A stretch of DNA of 64,000 nucleotides. Source: Ampelomyces quisqualis (Eukaryota > Ascomycota > Dothideomycetes > Pleosporales > Phaeosphaeriaceae). The stretch's first letter is position 1; every line of letters starts with the position of its first letter. This document shows positions 1 through 11,398 of this stretch, one piece after another. Location: the NCBI GenBank assembly GCA_018398575.1, contig JAGTXZ010000003.1:2480001-2544000 (forward strand). Direction: 5' to 3'. Made by a program: the position numbers and the translations under genes. The notes under the pieces were generated by a model. It saw only the letters and a program-made list of their open reading frames with translations, had not been told where the DNA came from and did not search any database.

Positions 1-599
1 TGACCATGTCAATGCATGTACGGAGTATGCGCTGTGTAGTTCCAGGCCGATTGAGTGAAATGTTCATTCCATGACTTCTATGCATGTTGGAGACTTTGTT
101 ACCCCATATATGTTGCGTCTGATGATTTCCTTATTCGATCTTGGAAGCAGACTTCTACACGACGACAGAGTCTATTCGCTGTTTGTCTAGGACTTTCGTG
201 ATTATGCCAGCATCGGCTGTGAAAACCAACAGTCCACAAGACAAGACAATATCGACAGCTGCACGGCTCACATCAGTAACACCTCACTGAAGTGTACGAA
301 GCGAGCCTGGAGGCCAGTCTCGTGGTATAAACACTTTCTCAATCGCACATATCATGTGTATGTTCTAATTTTTCAGATGACTCAGTTTTTGGCAAAGATC
401 TTACAGCTGACCGACCCACTTAGCATGCGGCTATTCTCCCCGCGTAAACAATTCATTGGCAGAATGAAAACCTTGTAACAGAGAAGGCTTCGAGACGTCC
501 AGCTCATGGAGAGGGTCGCAAACAAGCCGTCGGTTTGCGATTATTGGATTATAATTTTAATAATTGTCAGGTGCAGCACAACGAGTCCTTTGACTACCC
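1..599. other. intergenic left edge
   Basis: No open frame of coding character was found on either strand. The stretch holds one exact copy of the 9-mer TACGGAGTA (19-27) and an AT-rich patch (about 540-570) just upstream of the tRNA gene. Confidence 0.5.
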
Positions 600-692
600 G
601 CCCTCGTAGCTCAGTGGTAGAGCGCGTCACTAGTACTCAGTGTGGTACTCGCAGCTATGACGAGGTCGCTAGTTCGATTCTGGTCGAGGGCA
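600..692 (+). tRNA. tRNA-Thr(AGT) with a 21-nt intron
   Basis: The cloverleaf can be folded by eye. The acceptor stem is GCCCTCG (600-606) with CGAGGGC (685-691) and discriminator A692. The D stem is GCTC/GAGC (609-612, 620-623). The anticodon stem is CGTCA (625-629) with TGACG (658-662). The T arm has a TTCGATT loop (673-679). The anticodon is AGT at 632-634 (read as IGU after modification). The intron lies at 636-656, one base 3' of the anticodon, the canonical place. Intron bases 645-649 (GTACT) are complementary to 632-636 (AGTAC), giving the usual anticodon-intron helix of a pre-tRNA. G1-C72 and C2-G71 agree with yeast threonine identity elements. Confidence 0.93.
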
Positions 693-697
693 GTCTC

Positions 698-702
698 TTT
701 TT
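698..702 (+). terminator. Pol III terminator of the tRNA gene
   Basis: Five consecutive T residues begin six bases after the tRNA 3' end, a standard RNA polymerase III termination signal. Confidence 0.7.
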
Positions 703-2023
703 GCATCGGGACGATGATGGAGGTGGACGGTGGATGGTTGGTGGTGGCTGCAAGGATTGTTGTTGGTTATGAGGCAGGGGTAGCTGCTTACTTACTGTTT
801 TGGTTGGCACAATGGGGGAGCACCACCAAACGCATTCCAGACAGCGACCGACGACAGAAGAGGGGGAGTAGTTTTTGGCAGAAGTGGCTTCTTCCAGTTT
901 AAATAAATGCCATTGGTTTCAACTTTGGCCATGTGTGTCCGTCCGTCCATGTTTGTTGTCTTCTTGGCGGTGGGCTCAACCATTCACGGAACATGGTGCC
1001 AACTTGTGTAGCTACTACGTACGAACGGCGTCTGTGCAACTTGCTGAGTCATGGACAGACAGCTTGCAGTCCATCCTCGGCTCCAGGCTGTTTTTGTTGA
1101 TCCCCGAAATTGCGACTCGTCGTCAGCGCGGCACGAAAAGGGAACCCGAGCACATAGCGTGCTGACGAGCCTGCATCTGACACGTGCTAGCAATTACTGA
1201 CTGCAACTTGGTCCACTTGTTCTTCCTGTACTCCGTCCGTATACGAACGCCGGGTTGATCGTCTCAGCATGCCAGCATGGCAGTCGACCTGGCGATTGGA
1301 ATGCGGTGGCTGCGTCAAGGCCCAACTGATGCTCACATGACGTCCATGGCGCGACACCGAGGGCCAAGTACGTACACTGCTCAGCTGGATGGATAAGGGG
1401 TTCGAGCAGTGTAAGCGCGAGGCCGAGGCGAAAATAGCACGAGCTTACAGAGTTAAATGACACGGCCAATCAGCGCCATCACGGACCTGGCAGAGGGCGC
1501 GCGCTACGCCCCAAAGCGGACGGAGGAACGGTTCGTTGCGGCACCTTCCTGAGGCTTCCTCAGTGCTGCATCGTCGCCCTCTCACCTTCACCTCCACCCC
1601 ACCCGGCCCTGTCCTCTGCCACCCACCCCGCGACCCGGCCGTCGCTCGCCCTTCGCTCAGCGAGCGCAGCCCTTGCTGTTCAGTCTTTACCCATCTTGTG
1701 CCAGTTACATACACTCCTTCATGTTTGGTAAATAGTCACGACCCACATATAGCACATTCCACAGCCGAGCCAGTCAATTCGCTGTACATTCCTTTTAGCC
1801 CGCCGACCTCTCTCGACCCTCACCTGCTGTTATCGCCAACACCATCTTTCGTTTGCACACACCCACGCAGGAGTGACTGCGAATTAGCTTGCTTAGCATC
1901 GTCAAAGAGGAGGTGATAGTGAAGGCCCGGACCGCAAACGACAGACCTGTGCGCGAAACCTCGCGGCCCATACTCCTCAACTACACGACACACTCGATAG
2001 TTCAACCGCGCCACAAACACAAC
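703..2023. other. intergenic, with 5' leader of the SH3 gene
   Basis: Frames here are short and lack coding character. From about 1540 to 1870 the plus strand is rich in C and T, as is usual for ascomycete promoters and 5' leaders, and it probably belongs to the SH3-protein gene that starts at 2024. Confidence 0.4.
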
Positions 2024-4025
2024 ATGGCGCACCATCATGGCGAGTCGCACCTTGTGCGACGCCAGCGGAACCGCGACGACGACGACAACGACAACAACAT
2101 TGTGCAGACCGTCGTCTCTGTCCGCGTCGTTACCGCACAGAACACGTTCACCGGCAAGGTCAACTGGATCACACAAGAGGCGCCCAAGACGCTCATCCAG
2201 CCGGCAGTGCGACCGCGCCCGACCTCGACCAGCGTCGGCGGCGAAGTGAAGACGACGACCAAGCCAGCTGCCAGCTCAGTAAAGGCCTCAACTGCGCCTT
2301 CCCCCTCGCAAAATTCCGACGACGACGACGAAGCACCCACGCAACAATCGACGCTCATGCTTGCGACCAAGACGCCAACATCAAACGCTCTGAACGGTAT
2401 TGCCAGCCTCGCTTCTGCTTCTGCTTCCATCTCCGCTGCTGCTTCTGCCGACTCTGCGCAGGGCATGTCTGGAGGCGCAAAGGCCGGTCTTGCCCTTGGT
2501 ATCCTGGTTGGTATCGGTGCCCTCCTGGTCGGCATCCTCCTTGTCTACCGCCGCAAGAAGAAGCAGCAGGTTGCCCTCAAGGACAACGAGAAGGTCGACG
2601 TGTACAATGCGCCCCCTCCACTGCCTGCCCAAGTTCAGTCCGCACCAGCGCCCGTTCCAATCATCGACTCGCACCATGCTCCCAGCATTCACACCGAGCG
2701 CACCATGTTAACCGCACCGCGCCTCAGCTTGCGACCCCTCACCCAGTTCGATCCAGCTTTCGACAACAGCAAGAGTGCCGGCAACGCTATGCTCGGTGTT
2801 GCAGCTGCAGGACCTTCTACTCCTTCCAAAGAACGTGACCTGCCAGAGCGCCCAAGAAGTGCCTGGGAGCGCCCTGGAGCTGCAAGCTCAGCGCCTGCCG
2901 AGAACCCTTTCAATGATCCTCAGCAATCTAGCCCACCTTCTGCGAACCCCTTCGGTAACAACGCTGCGGTCGATGTCTCCCAGGCCAGGATCCCAGACTC
3001 GCCCCCCAGTGCCTCGCCATTGCATTTTACCATGCCCAGTCACGGCCTTGCCAACCCTGCCGTACCCATCTCTTCCGCTGATATCAACCCAGTCGTAGCA
3101 GCAACAGCAACGGCTTCTATCCCACCGCCAACTCAGGGTCTTCCAGCGCTGCCCATCAGCAACGGCGATGCAGTCGCCCCGAGCCCTGCCTCGACCGAAC
3201 ATCTCCCAGCTTCTCCTGGCCCTGCTCCCACTGGTGCTCTCCCTATGGCTGGTACATTTGCCGGTGCTCGTTCCAACAGCCCTGCTTCCGGTCCCGGTCT
3301 CAACAACGTATATTGTATTCAGCTTGACTTCAAGCCTTCCATGCAAGATGAACTTGGTCTCAAAGCCGGTCAGCTCGTCAGGATGTTGCACGAGTACGAC
3401 GATGGATGGGTAAGTTCCTCCACATAACGAGACATGTTCATGCCATGCTAACTCTTTACAGGCGCTCTGCATCCGCATGGATCGCTCTCAGCAAGGTGTC
3501 GTTCCACGTACTTGTCTCTCCAAGCACCCTGTCAAGCCTCGCACTGGCCCACCCCGTCAACCGCCACCCCCAGGCATGCGTAGTCCTCCCATCCGCTCGC
3601 CCATGGGTCCCGGCGGTATCCCATCACCTCGTCCTCTCTCACCCGCCAGCGGTCCCAACTCGCCACATCCACCCGCCAACGGCCAAATGTCTCCAGCTCC
3701 AGGCCGCATGAGCCCCGGAGCCCGCCAAATGTCCCCTCACATGGAAGGTCCTCCCCGCGGCCGATCCAACAGCAATGCTCTCCAGTACGGACCTGTGCGT
3801 GGCCGCTCCAACAGCAACGCAGCATACGCCGGCCCGCCTCGCTCAATGTCTCCTGGTCCCTATGGCGGCGGCCCCAAAATGAGCCCTCCACGAATGGGTC
3901 GTCCCAGGTCCAACTCCGCCAATCAGGCTACCAACCCGCGCCGCAGCCCAGCTTCAGGGCCATCCCCAATGAGCCCTCATGCTGGACCCATCCCGCGGAA
4001 ACCAGTCCCTGGTATGGCTCTGTGA
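2024..4025 (+). CDS. membrane-anchored SH3-domain protein (Fus1-like layout)
   Basis: Two exons, 2024-3409 and 3462-4025, joined over a 52-bp intron (donor GTAAGT, acceptor TTTACAG), give about 649 residues. An acidic and Ser/Thr/Ala-rich N-terminal part comes first, then one transmembrane helix (about residues 152-178) followed by a basic YRRKKKQQ stop-transfer. A long Pro/Ser-rich cytoplasmic region follows, then an SH3 domain (about 429-490) that spans the intron (ALYDY-like start replaced by YCIQLDF; later DDGW and GVVPRTCL). The tail is rich in Pro, Met, Arg and Ser. I chose the ATG at 2024 because upstream in-frame sequence looks like leader. A single TM with C-terminal SH3 recalls yeast Fus1, a cell-fusion and polarity protein; orthology is inferred. 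There is no obvious cleavable signal peptide, so orientation is uncertain. Confidence 0.85.
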
Positions 4026-5863
4026 GCGAGCACCTAACTCTGCACCTTGGGTCTTGACGAGGAAACGTGGAAGCAGTGCTTTCCACCATTTCCTTTTGTA
4101 TAACTGCGCCCTTTCGAATTTTGTTTGCTATACACCTTTTTTCTTCTTCAAACAATGTCGTGCTTTTTGGTGTCGTTTTCTACGCCATCTGATCGCAAGC
4201 TTTGACAGCTGTTTTTCTTCAAAACTGCTTATATCCCCAGAGAGAGCCCACCCCTCCTCCTTGTGCGTTGAAAGACGTTAAGGTATGGTCTTGTGGGCGT
4301 TTCAACCTTATTAAAACAATCGTGGATAATGTCTCGAAGAAATTTTGCGTTTTACACCTTGTTGCGCTGGGAAGGAGGGTGATCTCGAACCAAGAGCTGG
4401 GTTCTTTCTTCTCGCCCCAGGAGGATGGGCATGACCTTCTTTTCGTTGAGAGCCTGCTGGGGCAGATTCTGTTTGCGGGGCAGGCATGATTGAATATAGA
4501 TGGCGGTGGGAAGGGAACGATGTCCGAGATATACTTGATGTTAGTCAGGTACAAATTCATGGGTATCACAATCTTGCAGAAGACAACTGATCTGATGTAA
4601 TGATGTTGAGAATGTGTTGCGTCTACATGGTTCACTTACGAAGGCAAGCAGCATCATGCACATTGTTTCATATTTCGCAACCACGGCTGCAGCATCTGCG
4701 ACGTAGTCGCCAACGAACCACACACCGAATTAAATCAGCCACCTTGACATGAGACCAAGGCATCGACGTAACAACTATCCAATCATCTCCATAGATAGGT
4801 TAGACCAGATCTGTCATGCCCAAAAGATATCTCCCCTAGTGTTTGGCACCACGCCTAGGTAGCAATACTTTGTCATCGGTCCACCCCCCGTCAACTCACA
4901 AACAGTTGGTACCCTCAATCAACACATGAAACCAACGCCCGTTTTGGACTATTCTACCAGAAGACTTTAGCAGTAGTACCTTTGCGCATGTAGTGTGTAC
5001 TCACGTAGTTGATCTGGGTCGCTGAGCGTATTACTTTGGACACTTGCGTGCGGATTCATCCGGGAAATTCACGTAACAGCGCCTGACCTGGCCTACTACT
5101 TGGACGGACACTGTGGAAACAAAGCGTAGGCCCAAAAGTCACGCGATGGAACGCTACACAGCGCATGTTTTTGGCCCCATACATACACATTTAGGAAGTG
5201 GGTTGTTGGCCATATATCTCGTGCCTTGGGATACTACTAGCTCAATGTGGTCGAAGGAGTATGTTATCGTATTAGATACCGTCTTCATTATGCTTCTGCT
5301 CTCAATCGCGGGATACATCTTGAAGTATCAACTACGAAAAGACACACGCTGCTATGGCTTGAGGCCCAAACGTACGGCAAAAGCGTTTTGTATGTCGTGA
5401 GGCTGTATTAGAGTTGTTGTCTCAATAAGTGAGGCCTCGCGAGCTTTCTAGAGCAAGTGGTGCCAAGCCTCTAAACCCAAATGGGAGGTCCTTCACAGAA
5501 ACTCTATCCTGAGCTCTCTGTAGCAGGATGGACGGCGAATATGGAGCTCGCATTGTTGAGTTTTAATTTGAAAACAGTGGTCAATTATCTGACCAGCTGG
5601 CATGCCTGACCTCGAGAGATTGAGCATCGTCACTGATGCGATAGCTGCACATGGCTTCACACCTTCTTACTGCAACGACATGCATTTCAAGACTTTAATT
5701 TACTGAGGGAAAAAAGATGCAAAAAACCTGCTGTTGTAAAAGAGTGTAGGATTTATACTTCCAACTAGTGGCAGGATAACTACGAGACTGGGCCTGAGCT
5801 ATACGCGCCAACAGTTCCGCTCGCCTCACCTGAAAAAGGATATAGCCAAGTGGCTTGTCAGAT
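4026..5863. other. intergenic, no supported gene
   Basis: This is the 3' region between the SH3 gene and the convergent RBR ligase gene. One frame at 5113-5400 (95 codons) contains a hydrophobic stretch but has no family resemblance, splice signals or start context, so it is not called. Confidence 0.4.
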
Positions 5864-7283
5864 CTAGATGCGATTGCGGCGGCAGTCTTCGCAGACATTG
5901 ACATAGCAACGGCGGCACTGTAGGATGTACTTGTGGTGCCGAGCGTCGCACAACTCGCACCTGAAACCTCTACGAGGTTTGCCATCGAAGACTCGCTGGA
6001 ATCGTCGAGAATGCTCGCACTCGTGGGCATCCTGCAACTGGGCAAATACTTGATCAAGTCGGTCGCGCCTTTCATGAGCAAGCATACCCGGAGGGGCGTC
6101 TCTTTCCACGATTTCCTCGGCGCGCTCTTCGATACGATCGATGTCGGCGGGCGGGCAGGCGCAGTTCTTCCAATTGACGCCACAAACATAACAAAACTCT
6201 GCCTTGCAGATGCACCTTGATGCTCTTAGCTAAATCTCGGCATATGTATCAAACCACTTACGTCATGTGATTGCAACCACTTCGGAGCTGCACAACCCGA
6301 TTGCAGGTTTGGCAAATCTGCCAACCCATTTCCTTTGCCAGATCTAATGTTTCACGAAGAGCACCATCGTCTGGACAATCGGCACTGGGGTGATACCGAT
6401 TTAAACAGGTGGAGCAGGTCTCTGTTCCACATCGCGGGCAGGTTGCTCGTTGGGAACCAGCCTCTATTTGATCGGGAGGGATGAATAACCCGCAACTGAG
6501 ATTGCTACAGTAGGTTCTTTTCTGAGTCCCATACTCAATAGTGGCAAGCTGAAAGATCGCGACCTCATCGACGTTCATGTGCCTCTCTACAAAAGCCAAT
6601 GGGATTGGCTGTTTACAGCATTTTGGGGGGAAATAAGTCTCGTCTTTAGTGGAGCGCATGAAGAGGACCTTTGCACAATTGGCGCAGTATCGATGACCAC
6701 ATTTGGCAGTAACCATGTGAGTACGGGGCTGGCGATCCGTGCACGCAACACACTGATCTTCCATGCACAGCTTCTGGATGGCATTGCCCTGTCGCTCGGC
6801 AAAGGTCATCGACGGTCCAGCTTTGGTCTCGTCCTCGGAAACGTCGATCACGGATTGAGTGGCCACGGTGCCAGTGACTGTAGACATCCAACTCTCTATC
6901 CCACCAGGAATCTCAGTATCTTGAGAGAGCGCAGGCGTCTCGAAATCAGGGTCGTCGTTACTGATCTGCAGCACAAAGCGGTGATCCTCATGAGACTGAA
7001 TTTCTTGGGCAGTGATATCTCCGATGAGAGCACCGTCAGTATGCACTGCGGCTCCGATGCTCTGAGCGAGTTTCTGATCTGCAAGGAACGTCTTGTAGTC
7101 TTCAAGCTCAGACTGAAAGCTCGCAAAAGCTACCTCAAAATCTGGAGGGTGGTCGACTGGGTGCTTGCCCTTTCCGGCCTGAGCTACCAGCCCAAGCTCT
7201 TCGAGCTGCAGCGTCAGTGCCGCAAGCTCATCGTCAAGAGGGCCCGGATGGAATGGCTGAAGGGTGGTGACCGATGCGCTCAT
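5864..7283 (-). CDS. RBR (RING-IBR-RING) E3 ubiquitin ligase
   Basis: Two exons on the minus strand, 7283-6262 and 6215-5864, with a 46-bp intron (donor GTAAGT), give about 457 residues. RING1 lies at about residues 178-224 (CVAC...CGHRYCANC), the IBR at 250-303 (CSNLSCGLF...CPRCGTETCSTC) and RING2 at 324-360 (CQTCNRVVQLRSGCNHM, then CKAEFCYVCG across the splice). By analogy with HHARI, the Cys of GCNHM (about residue 337) is the catalytic thioester cysteine, so the enzyme should work by the hybrid RING/HECT mechanism. The Ariadne C-terminal domain is not seen. Instead the last 80 residues carry a second Cys cluster (FRCELCDARHHKYILQCRRC). The N-terminal 170 residues have no recognised domain. 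The substrate is unknown. Confidence 0.9.
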
Positions 7284-8293
7284 CGTGTCGGCAGTAAGGC
7301 TTCTAGAGCTCGGCTGTATGGTGTAGGTCGTATATCGAGTAGAGAAAGGATTTCAAAGTTGCATGTTCCGTTGGGAAAAATCTTTCCACCTTTTATGATC
7401 TGTTCGTGGGTGCGGGGTTGTCAGGTTGTGTTACACCTGGAATGTATGGCATAACTCGACCATAATTCTGCAGCAACCGGTATGCAGTACGATGTCTAAA
7501 ATCGCAGACATGATAAGATAAAAGCATGTCCATAGGCATCAACGAATGTCCATAGATAGCATCGTCGAGGGCGTCAACCCTTGCAGCGATTATATCTGAA
7601 GTCTGCCCAAAAAAAGACCAATGTGAAAAAGTGGCTGAATGCAGATGCGACACTGCGAAGCATAAAGGTAAGTAAGTTCCATTGTCTGTACCGGTATTTC
7701 CTGTTCCAAAGGCGACCGGAGTGTAGTCCGTGATGGCTTGCAGAATGCGAGGTTGGTACTCCGTAGTGGCGCGCCTGATCAAGTGGGGATCCTCTGCCAG
7801 TTCATGCCAGCCGTGAATGTATACCGAGTTAGCTTTTCAACGTGTTGCAGATGAGGTCGCTGTACAGCCTGTACCCCGTATTCTTTGTAGGTGGCAGGGA
7901 TTTACGATCGACTCTGGGATGCTGCCCCATAGAAGCGGAACTCCAGGAGGACTAACGCGTTCTGGGCAGAGATGGACAGGAAGCAGGTCATCTGACCATG
8001 CGGATGGAGCAATCGTGCATGATGACGTCACTTGGCAGGGGGGCGCACAGACAGGCACAGCCCTAGACAACAACCACCATCAGTTGAAACCTGCTGGCGG
8101 ATCAACTTCCACACAAGTGGCGCAGTTCTATGTGTTGCCAATCTCTCCCTGTTTCCCTTCTTATTTTTCTTCTTCTTCTTCTTCCTCCCCCTTTCCAGTC
8201 TGTCTTTTGCAGCTCCCCCACAGTCTTCACGCGCGACTCTACGCGTCTGTTCCTATCCTGTCACATTACCAGTAATCGCCAGAGGATTTCCTT
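7284..8293. other. shared promoter region of divergent RBR and App1-domain genes
   Basis: No supported gene. It contains one TACGGAGTA copy (7757-7765, reverse orientation) and a pyrimidine tract before the next start codon. A 129-codon minus-strand frame (7393-7782) lacks an ATG start and any family resemblance. Confidence 0.4.
8160..8200 (+). promoter_or_regulatory. TTC/CT-rich promoter tract
   Basis: A run of TTC repeats followed by C-rich sequence (about 8160-8200) lies about 100 bp upstream of the App1-domain start codon. Pyrimidine tracts near the transcription start are common in filamentous ascomycete promoters; the role here is inferred. Confidence 0.4.
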
Positions 8294-9974
8294 ATGGCAC
8301 GCACCCAACCATCGCATCGCTGGCTACTTCTGAGCGCAACACTGGGTCTTGCCAGTGCCGTTGCTATTCCAGAACCCACGGCTGTACCCGCCAAGGTTGA
8401 AGTTCGCGCGCCAATTGTCACGCCCGCTGCTATCCGCTTCGACAGCCGCCACAGCTATTTGCAGAAGAAGGATATCATCAACGATATCAAGAGCGGTGTC
8501 AATGGCATTGCGCAGTCCTGGGGAAGTGTTCTCGGAACAGACCTCCCAAGCTTTTTCACTGAGGGTTAGTGATATCCACTAGGCCGAGCTACTTGGCTTG
8601 TGAAAAGCTTGTGCTAATGGTGTACTCAGGGATACCTGGATGGTTCGAGGGATTGCCAACTGGCACTGGTTAGTATGCACGAACTTGTTCTCATTACCCT
8701 ACTGATGTTGAGCAGGAGTGCTTTCCAAGCTCGGCATCGGTGACGATTTAGCTGCCAAGCCTACTGAAGTCCTCAACCTTCCACCTTACGCGAATTGGAC
8801 GGACCGCGGCTGGAACGTTCGTTTCCACGGCAATGTTTACAAGTTCCCTGATATCTCCCAAGAGAAGGTGGACGATTTGGCAAACGCCTTCTTGATCGAC
8901 ACGGAAGTCAGCAAGCTAGACGCCGAGGGTCAAGCGCAAGCACGCAACCTTACACGCTCCATCTACATTGTGCAGCAAGCCGATCAGAATGTATCCATGA
9001 CTTTAGAACCAGCGCCCATGCAAGGCGGCGATGGTGAGCCTGGAGGCGGCAATGCTATCACGGCACCTGGAGGTAGTCAGAGCGTGAGACTACCAGGACA
9101 GACCACGAACCTCGGAGACTTCGACGAGTTCGTTACCATCCAGCAAAACGGACTACTTGCTGGTAACGAGACCAACAACGTGCAACGTCTTAATGTGTAC
9201 ACCAATGGCACGCTCACTGGCAATGCTACTGCTTTCCTGGTGCCAACTGAGGGCATCACCTTCATCTCCGACATCGACGACATCTTACGCGTCACCAAGA
9301 TCTACGATCCCAAGGAAGGTCTCTTAAACTCATTCGCGCGACCCTTCCGACAGTGGGAGAACATGCCCGAGATCTACGCCAACTGGTCTCGTACTCTGCC
9401 CAACAACACGCATTTTCACTACCTAACTACGACTCCTGAACAAGCCACCCGCAACTACATGGACTTCATATACAAGACCTACCCTGGAGGCTCATTCGAT
9501 ACCCGTCCACTTGACTTCTCCGACCCTTCCATCACCCTCTCCATCCGCAAGTTCCTCCTGACCAAAGTCTTTCAGACTTTCCCTCAGCGCAAATTTGTCC
9601 TCGTCGCCGACACCTCGAACAGCGATGTCATGAAGGATTATCCTCAGCTCGCACACGACTATCCTAACCAAGTCCAATGCATCTTCCTGCGCAACACGTC
9701 CGCGACCGATTCCGACATGTGGTTCCCGTACAACACCGAAGGCTTCAGGGGCCTCAATACCAAGAGCTACATGTTTTTCCGAGAGCCGAATGACTTGGCT
9801 GGCCTCGACATAGTCAACGGTCAGTGTCTGAACGAGTCGATCCCCCAGAACGTCACTTTTGACAGGCAGACCGATGGGCGATTCAGACTTGGCAGCGCCG
9901 GTGGAAAGCTTCAGGGCAGTGCTACCGCCAGCTTTGTTGTTGCCCTTGTTGCTGCCGTGTTGATGACGATATAG
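8294..9974 (+). CDS. secreted, probably GPI-anchored App1-domain (DUF2183) protein
   Basis: Three exons (8294-8564, 8630-8668, 8716-9974) with GTTAGT donors give about 522 residues. The N-terminus is a signal peptide (WLLLSATLGLASAVAIP), and the last about 20 residues are hydrophobic with small residues before them, as in GPI-attachment signals. There are many NxS/T sites. The core matches the App1 phosphatidate phosphatase catalytic domain: FISDIDDILRVTKIY (about residues 287-301), SFARPF, FHYLTTTPEQ, RKFVLVADTSNSD and YPNQVQCIFLRN. This family uses HAD-type chemistry with a DxDxT motif to remove phosphate from phosphatidic acid. Here the motif reads DIDDI (D289, D291), with Ile for Thr. Both acidic residues remain, so activity is possible. 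Yeast App1 is intracellular; this one appears extracellular, so its substrate is open. Confidence 0.85.
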
Positions 9975-10154
9975 CCTTCTATTCTTACTCTTTTGATTGT
10001 GTATGTTTAATGATAAAGGAAAATAACGCATCATGGCATGGATGTTTGTAGCGACATATTCTAAGGTTGCGCAATGCATAGCGAGTACTTTATTCGACAT
10101 TACTTCATCGACTGACGTACTTACAATCCGTAATTAGAGATCGCCCACCGATCT

Positions 10155-10870
10155 TCACAGGGTCTTCACAAGCGTCACCACAATGCCATTCACTCCAGTC
10201 TCCCCACTCGCTCCACGATCGAGCACCTGGGGACAGACTTCAAACCCAATCCTATCATAGAATGCTCGTGCGTTGGCATTATGCCTCACCATGTCCAAAT
10301 GCACCCCCTCTGCCCCATTCCTTTTTGCTCCCTTAAAGAAGGTCTCGATCAATTTCCTTCCATACCCCTTTCTCTGCCACTCCGGCAAGATGTCAATATG
10401 CATATGCGCAGGGTACTTCCCCAACACTTCCGGCCACTCTTGCAGCATACTACACTCGCCATTATGCGCTGCGTGTCTAAAGCCCTTGACATTGTCTTTC
10501 TCCATACCCTCAACATCACATTTCTCGCCAGGTTTAGGCACCTTTGCCAGATCGATAGTAGGCGCGAACTCATCCCGCCAGCGCTGCGCAAAAGTTGTGG
10601 TATCAGCACATCCAATACAATACCCTACCACACGTCCTGTGCCGTCGTCAAGGACGAAACATGTAGATGGCGTGAGGGAGACATAAGGCTTGTACCACAG
10701 ATACGAGCCAATGGTGCGGGCGGGCTCGTAGTCTAGACCTGGATCGATAGTGGCGAAGAACTTTGACGAGGTTAGTTGGGGAAGAAGGCGAGTGTGGGTG
10801 GACGGACGACATGTAGGCCATGGTCGAAGTCGCGGCTCGAGTCGTAGGGGCGGATGAGGAGTTTGGACAT
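10155..10870 (-). CDS. GNAT-family acetyltransferase
   Basis: Two exons on the minus strand, 10870-10811 and 10760-10155, give about 221 residues. The second exon is clear: it ends with a GNAT fold containing the acetyl-CoA loop QRKGYG (within HIDILPEWQRKGYGRKLIET), followed by the GAEGVHLDM strand and NARAFYDRIGFE motif. The first exon encodes MSKLLIRPYDSSRDFDHGLH. The join needs an intron of about 50 bp with a CTAAC branch point and AAAG acceptor, but its donor is weak (GTCGTC, or GTCCGT three bases on), so the exact splice is uncertain. Without splicing, the frame stops after about 32 codons. The domain resembles the HAT-like domain at the C-terminus of animal O-GlcNAcase and many stand-alone fungal acyltransferases. 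Substrate unknown. Confidence 0.82.
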
Positions 10871-11398
10871 GGTGAAATAGTTATGGAAGGGTTAAGTTGT
10901 GCTCAGGCCGCTAACGGTCCGGTGGCAGAGGCAGAAGTATCGGCGGCTGCTGGAATAAGACGCTGACACGGTTAAACCATGTCTTTTCTACCACAATGTT
11001 AATAATAATAATCACAATAATAACAAAAATAACAATATCTTAGATAGGAAGACAAAAGTTCAAAAGTACGACTTGAAGAGTCACGCGACGGAGAATTGGG
11101 ATGATTCTTGAGCAACGCGGGGAAGTGGGGCTCAATACGAGCGGCATACCGTTTCCTGGCTTGAGCGCGAGAAGAACATCAACGTATAAATGACATGATA
11201 GACTTGAGCAAGCTGGGCTTCATATGTTGGAGAAGGGCGAGATGGAACCGACGTGAAGTTTACAAGGTGAAACCCTCCCTGATCTGCCCCTACCTAATCG
11301 GGTCGTGCCGAGGAGTGACGTCGTGCAAAGTACCTCTTGTTATCGTCACGACCTCATCTTTAAATTACCCATCTGCATATACACGCACTTGAGAAGCC
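10871..11398. other. intergenic, AT-rich core
   Basis: No coding frame is supported. It contains the A/T trinucleotide tract annotated separately. Confidence 0.4.
10996..11038. repeat. AAT/ATA-rich simple repeat
   Basis: A degenerate trinucleotide tract of AAT, ATA and ACA units, nearly free of G, sits between the acetyltransferase gene and the F-box-like relic. Confidence 0.6.

Noticed and set aside
5113..5400. 95-codon frame with a hydrophobic segment
   Set aside because: Single short frame, no splice or start support, unlike neighbouring genes in composition.
7393..7782. 129-codon minus-strand frame upstream of the RBR gene
   Set aside because: Opens without ATG, has no family resemblance and contains the intergenic 9-mer.
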